Origin: Pseudomonas tensinigenes
Lineage (GTDB): Bacteria; Pseudomonadota; Gammaproteobacteria; Pseudomonadales; Pseudomonadaceae
Length of the DNA stretch: 64,000 bases
Direction of reading: 5' to 3'
Assembly (NCBI RefSeq): GCF_014268445.2
Contig: NZ_CP077089.1
Coordinates: 2,659,501 to 2,723,500, forward strand
Positions 60,537 to 64,000 of the stretch are shown here, piece after piece; position 1 is the stretch's first letter; every line of letters starts with the position of its first letter. The notes below the pieces were generated by a model. The model ran no database searches, was not told the DNA's origin, and was given only the letters and a program-made list of their open reading frames with translations. Made by a program: the position numbers and the translations under genes.

Positions 60537-61058
60537 TCAGATCACCCCGCACGCCATGCGATCACCGCCACCGCCCAGCGGTTTGGGCATGTCGGCGTGG
60601 TTGTCGCCGCCGGCGTGAATCATCAGCGCGTGGCCCTTCACTTCGGAGATCTTTTTCAGGCGCGGAGCCAGTACCGGGTAGTTGGCGATGCCATCGGCAG
60701 TCACGTAAACCGCCGGAAGGTCTCCCAAATGACCATCAGCGTAGGGGCCGAGGTGCTTGCCGGTTTTCTGCGGGTCGAAATGACCGCCAGCGGCCAGTGC
60801 GGCGCCTTTGACGCCATCCTTCATGCCCGCTTCGCAACTGCCATTTTCATGCACGTGGAAGCCATGCACACCGGCCGGCAGGGATTTCAGATCGGGCGTG
60901 AACAACAGGCCATAGGCGGTTTCACTGATAGTGACCGAGCCGATCGCCTGCGGCGCGCCGTCAGCGCTGACCAGATTGATGGCGACTTTTTCCGTCGCCG
61001 CGTGTGCGGTACCGATGGCGAAGGTGCCGAGCAAACCCAACCACAATGCGCGTTTCAT
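60537..61058 (-). CDS. sodC: Periplasmic Cu,Zn superoxide dismutase
   Basis: A 173-residue protein with signal peptide [20 protein letters not shown]. Metal ligands are visible in [13 protein letters not shown] (two Cu His and the disulfide Cys), [20 protein letters not shown] (bridging and Zn His) and [12 protein letters not shown]. The second disulfide Cys is in DRMACGVI. It detoxifies superoxide in the periplasm. The length is normal and no defect is seen. Confidence 0.94.
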   Translation of the reverse strand: MKRALWLGLLGTFAIGTAHAATEKVAINLVSADGAPQAIGSVTISETAYGLLFTPDLKSLPAGVHGFHVHENGSCEAGMKDGVKGAALAAGGHFDPQKTGKHLGPYADGHLGDLPAVYVTADGIANYPVLAPRLKKISEVKGHALMIHAGGDNHADMPKPLGGGGDRMACGVI

Positions 61059-61302
61059 AGCGTTTCCTTTTGCTGCATGAGAATTCAGAACGACGGACTC
61101 AATAGCCTGCCGGCATTAACCGGCGATGAAAGCGTTGGCCGTGCGCGTTGAAAAGTGAGACTTGCCGCGCAATCCGAAAGTTTTGCGGCAGTCTGCCTGC
61201 ATGCCGACACCTGCTGACACGCTCTGGCGCGGCAGACCCGTGCAAATAGGCTTAACTGAAGGCTGACAAGCGCTTACGGGCGTAACGAGAGAGGAAAATC
61301 CG

Positions 61303-62916
61303 GTGTCGATCAAACTGCGTTTAGTGTTGCTGATTGTGACAAGTCTGCTGACGGCGTTGATCGTGAGTCTCGTCAGTTACGTCGGCAACCAGCGGATGGC
61401 CTCGGCGGTCAGCGATAACGCGGTCAGCATGAGCGCGCTGCGCAACCATATGGAAGCCGACATGATGCACGACGCCCTGCGTGCCGATGTCTACTCGGCG
61501 ATGCTGGTCGGGCTAGGCAAAAGCACCAGTACTGCGGGCGAGGTGCGTGATTCGATCAACGAACATGCCGGGCATTTTCGCGAGGTGCTTGAAGACAACC
61601 TCAAGTTGCCGATCAACCCGACATTGCGCACCGCGCTGGAGCAGATCAAGCCGAGTCTCGATACCTACATCAATACCGGCGAGCGGATCGTCGGGTTGGC
61701 GCTGGACAATCCTGATGCCGCTCAACAGGAACTAGGCACCTTCAACACGGCGTTTGGTCAGCTTGAAGAGCAAATGGCCGCGTTGAGCGAGTTGATCGAG
61801 TCCAATACGCTGCAGACCAGCGCAGCAACCGAATCAGCGATCCGCAGCGCCAACGGTGCGCTCGGCGTCGTGTTGATCGCCAGTCTTGTGTTGCTCTTGA
61901 TACAGGGGCGCTGGGTCATTTTGAGCATCATGGGGCCATTGAAAACCGCCAGTCGCATCGCCGAAAGCATCGCCCATGGCAATCTCAGCGAGCCGATCGC
62001 CGAGCCGTCCGGCAAGGATGAGGCCAGTGTCCTGATTCGCACGCTGGCAACCATGCAGCGCGACTTGCGCAACATGATCGACGTGGTGCGGCGCAACGCG
62101 CACGGCGTCAGTGGCATGAGCGAGCAACTCAGCCAAGGCTGCCATCAGGTCGCCGATAGCAGCCAGCAACAAAGCGTGGCTGCCGGCACCATGGCCGCAG
62201 CCGCCAGCCAGATGACCGCGAGCATCGAGGAAATCACTCGCCACGCCGAACGTGCCCTGAGCATGGCCAGTCAAGCCGAAACTCTGGCCAAGGAGGGCGG
62301 TGGTGTGATTCATCAAGTGGTCAGCGACATGGACGATATCGCGCGCTCGGCGCAACAGTCGGCCCAGGTGATCCGCACGCTGGATCAGGAATCCGAAGCC
62401 ATTTTCAACATCATTCAGGTGATCAAGAGCATTGCCGACCAGACCAACCTGCTGGCGCTCAATGCTGCCATTGAAGCGGCTCGGGCCGGCGAGCAGGGCC
62501 GGGGCTTTGCCGTGGTGGCTGACGAAGTGCGCAGTCTCGCGGCGCGCACCAGCGCCTCGACCCAGGAAATCGCCGCGATGGTCGCGCGCATTCAGCACAG
62601 CACCCGCGAGGCGGTCAGCAGCATGGAGGCGGGCGTCGCGCAGGTCGACAAGGGCATGGCGGTGACGGCGGATGTCGAGCGCGCTATTCGCGAGATACTT
62701 GAGGCGACGTTGAGCACGACACAACTGGTCAACGACATCACCCGCACGATTGGCGAGCAGAGTCAGGCCAGTAACGAAATTGCCCATCAGGTGGAAATGA
62801 TTGCCGGCATGTCCGAGGGCAATAGCCGGGTGATCGGGCAAACGGCGAATACCACCGATGAGTTGTCGAGCCTGGCGGGGCAGTTGGCGCAGTCGGTGGA
62901 TCGGTTTCGGCTGTAG
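61303..62916 (+). CDS. Methyl-accepting chemotaxis protein
   Basis: A 537-residue chemoreceptor starting at GTG 61303 (GAGAGAGGAAAA upstream). TM1 is at residues ~5-27. The periplasmic four-helix-bundle sensor spans ~28-185 ([20 protein letters not shown]). TM2 ([20 protein letters not shown]) and HAMP follow. The signalling hairpin tip carries [20 protein letters not shown] and [19 protein letters not shown], invariant for CheA/CheW contact. There is no C-terminal CheR-binding pentapeptide. The ligand is unknown. Confidence 0.92.
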   Translation: MSIKLRLVLLIVTSLLTALIVSLVSYVGNQRMASAVSDNAVSMSALRNHMEADMMHDALRADVYSAMLVGLGKSTSTAGEVRDSINEHAGHFREVLEDNLKLPINPTLRTALEQIKPSLDTYINTGERIVGLALDNPDAAQQELGTFNTAFGQLEEQMAALSELIESNTLQTSAATESAIRSANGALGVVLIASLVLLLIQGRWVILSIMGPLKTASRIAESIAHGNLSEPIAEPSGKDEASVLIRTLATMQRDLRNMIDVVRRNAHGVSGMSEQLSQGCHQVADSSQQQSVAAGTMAAAASQMTASIEEITRHAERALSMASQAETLAKEGGGVIHQVVSDMDDIARSAQQSAQVIRTLDQESEAIFNIIQVIKSIADQTNLLALNAAIEAARAGEQGRGFAVVADEVRSLAARTSASTQEIAAMVARIQHSTREAVSSMEAGVAQVDKGMAVTADVERAIREILEATLSTTQLVNDITRTIGEQSQASNEIAHQVEMIAGMSEGNSRVIGQTANTTDELSSLAGQLAQSVDRFRL

Positions 62917-62948
62917 TCAGGAAGATTTGTATTGTCAGGGCTACCGCC

Positions 62949-63013
62949 TTCGCGAGCAGGCTCGCTCCCCCCTTTGGAATGCGTTCCCTTGTGGGAGCGA
63001 GCCTGCTCGCGAA
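62949..63013. repeat. REP pair, GAGCCTGCTCGCGAA family
   Basis: A left arm TTCGCGAGCAGGCTCGCTCC (from 62949) and right arm GTGGGAGCGAGCCTGCTCGC (62991-63013) lie between convergent genes. Confidence 0.8.
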
Positions 63014-63056
63014 GAGGCCCGCTCGGCCAACGTTCATTCAGGCTAGATCATTACCT

Positions 63057-63488
63057 TCAGAACTTGAACGCCTGCCGCCCCACCAGCAACCACTTGCCAT
63101 CCTGCTTCTGCCAGATCTGAAAATTCTCGATCTCGGTCGGTATCACCTCGGTCCCCTTCAACGCCTGTGCGGAAAAGTGGTGGCGCACCAGCGCGGTATC
63201 GCCGGACAGGGTGATGGTCTGGTTTTGCATTTCCAGGGTCTTGAACGCGCTCTTGCCGGTTTCGATATCGGCGATGAATTCCTTCTTGTCCTGAATCTTG
63301 CCGCTGGAGTGGCCGTAAGTCAGGTTGGGCGCGGTGAGCGCGTTCAGTTCGGCGATGTCCTTGTGCAGCATCGCCTGGGTCAGATGATCCACCGCTTGGG
63401 CGACATCTTTTTCCGCCGGGGCCGAGGCGGCCATGGCGTAACCGTTGAAGGCACAGAGAAAACCGATCAGCAGTCGGGTCTTGGTCAT
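63057..63488 (-). CDS. Secreted NTF2-like (DUF4440/SnoaL-type) protein
   Basis: A 143-residue protein with signal peptide MTKTRLLIGFLCAFNGYAMA. The mature part is a single NTF2-like fold: VDHLTQAMLHKDIAELNALT, LTYGHSSGKIQDKKEFIADI and the C-terminal strands QIWQKQDGKWLLVGRQAFKF. Such proteins bind or transform small ligands; no catalytic set is certain here. Periplasmic. Confidence 0.78.
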   Translation of the reverse strand: MTKTRLLIGFLCAFNGYAMAASAPAEKDVAQAVDHLTQAMLHKDIAELNALTAPNLTYGHSSGKIQDKKEFIADIETGKSAFKTLEMQNQTITLSGDTALVRHHFSAQALKGTEVIPTEIENFQIWQKQDGKWLLVGRQAFKF

Positions 63489-64000
63489 TGCGGTTGTTTC
63501 CTTGTTGTTATGGGGTTGATGACTTGTTTGTCAGTCGTCGTACAACCTAGCAGAAAATTCGTCAGTAAGGCACTGCCGAAAAGCGCTTGATCGCTGGCCA
63601 ACTACACTTGAATGCAGGATGGTTTGAGTCGGCGCACTGATCGGAGGGTCATGTTCAGCGTCTGGCGGCCGATAAGTCCCTGAGCGGAAAAAGACTCTCA
63701 AGTCGGGAACAGACGCGCGGGTTTGCCCTGACGTGATATTCTTCGCGCCAACTTGGTTTGACCTTATTCAGTTTGCTTGCCTTTGGGCGAGCCGACGGAA
63801 TCCCTGTCGCTCAAGTAGCTGAGCCAATAATGATAAGAAGTCAGTTCAGAAGGGACATTAACTGAGGTCGATGCAGCATGTCGGCCTTGTGTGCCCACCC
63901 GTCAAAATTGAAGTGTGCCGGAATCTGCGACGCTAGCCTGAGCGTCATCAAAGCGGATCGCATACAGATAACAGCGGCGGGCGGAAGGCGTTTTATCATA
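63489..64000. other. Window end without an identifiable gene
   Basis: About 510 bases in which I see no convincing coding region. Short frames (for example from ATG 63870) are not supported. The region probably holds the promoter and leader of a gene to the right of the window. TTGACC near 63758 could be a -35 element, but no good -10 pair was identified. Confidence 0.4.

Noticed and set aside
25389..63013. Evenly recurring inverted repeats as a possible CRISPR array
   Set aside because: They are scattered singly in intergenic gaps, are palindromic REP pairs, and have no spacer array or cas genes.
1..64000. Prophage, tRNA-linked island or integrase-borne element
   Set aside because: No integrase, phage structural gene or tRNA was found. 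The foreign-looking part is limited to the Rhs island and the IS3 element.

Overview
The window looks like the chromosome of a fluorescent-group Pseudomonas. It is GC-rich with Pseudomonas-type codon use. It carries typical Pseudomonas housekeeping and catabolic genes: glcDEF, hglS, an AruF/AruG pair, scoAB plus thiolase, cobF, pcs, ligD and sodC. Its intergenic gaps hold several families of palindromic repeats that are common in this group, such as the GAGCCTGCTCGCGAA and CTGCCGAAGGCTGCGAT types.

Left part (1-16,300). A truncated unknown gene is followed by a well-supported unannotated small-RNA candidate (393-523), a glycosyltransferase, and a vanW gene cut by an IS3-family element. An AT-rich island (3.7-7.8 kb) follows. 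It is the 3' end of a type VI secretion cluster that runs leftward: hcp, vgrG, a DUF4123 chaperone gene, rhs, and an immunity gene. The active Rhs protein ends in a 139-residue tip that looks ADP-ribosyltransferase-like. Downstream lies a graveyard or reservoir of displaced toxin/immunity cassettes. These include a barnase-type RNase broken by one TAG codon next to an intact barstar-like gene, a 58-codon toxin end overlapping its putative immunity gene by ATGA, a CdiI-like immunity gene and a stop-split ORF. Successive cassettes are separated by four copies of one ~90-bp repeat. Three copies of a 20-bp palindrome lie upstream of hcp.

Middle part (16,300-43,800). glcDEF is followed by hglS, whose metal ligands are at the expected residue numbers. 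Next come a Baeyer-Villiger-type monooxygenase with an alpha/beta hydrolase, a MASE2-GGDEF diguanylate cyclase, a secreted glutamate carboxypeptidase, and an oxaloacetate decarboxylase. A seven-gene leftward catabolic cluster follows: RpiR regulator, cysteine hydrolase, glutamine-synthetase-like ligase, N-formylglutamate-amidohydrolase-like enzyme, amino-acid permease and an AruF/AruG-type N-succinyltransferase. Then come a histidine phosphatase with cobF, the scoA-scoB-thiolase operon with a divergent LysR gene, a sirtuin and a methyltransferase.

Right part (44,000-64,000). A DUF692-DUF2063 operon (bufferin/methanobactin-type maturation proteins) is followed by an OmpR-type two-component system. 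Divergent from that system is an operon for two small secreted cysteine-containing proteins and a DipZ-like CcdA-thioredoxin fusion. All three promoter regions carry the same site, GTGTATC-N12-GGATACA, which suggests one regulon. The rest holds a GNAT enzyme, DUF4242, a methyltransferase, phosphatidylcholine synthase, a DUF533 protein, a RAYT transposase bracketed by its own REPs, a heme-oxygenase-like protein with a methyltransferase, LigD, SodC, a chemoreceptor and small secreted proteins. I saw no tRNA, rRNA, CRISPR or prophage.
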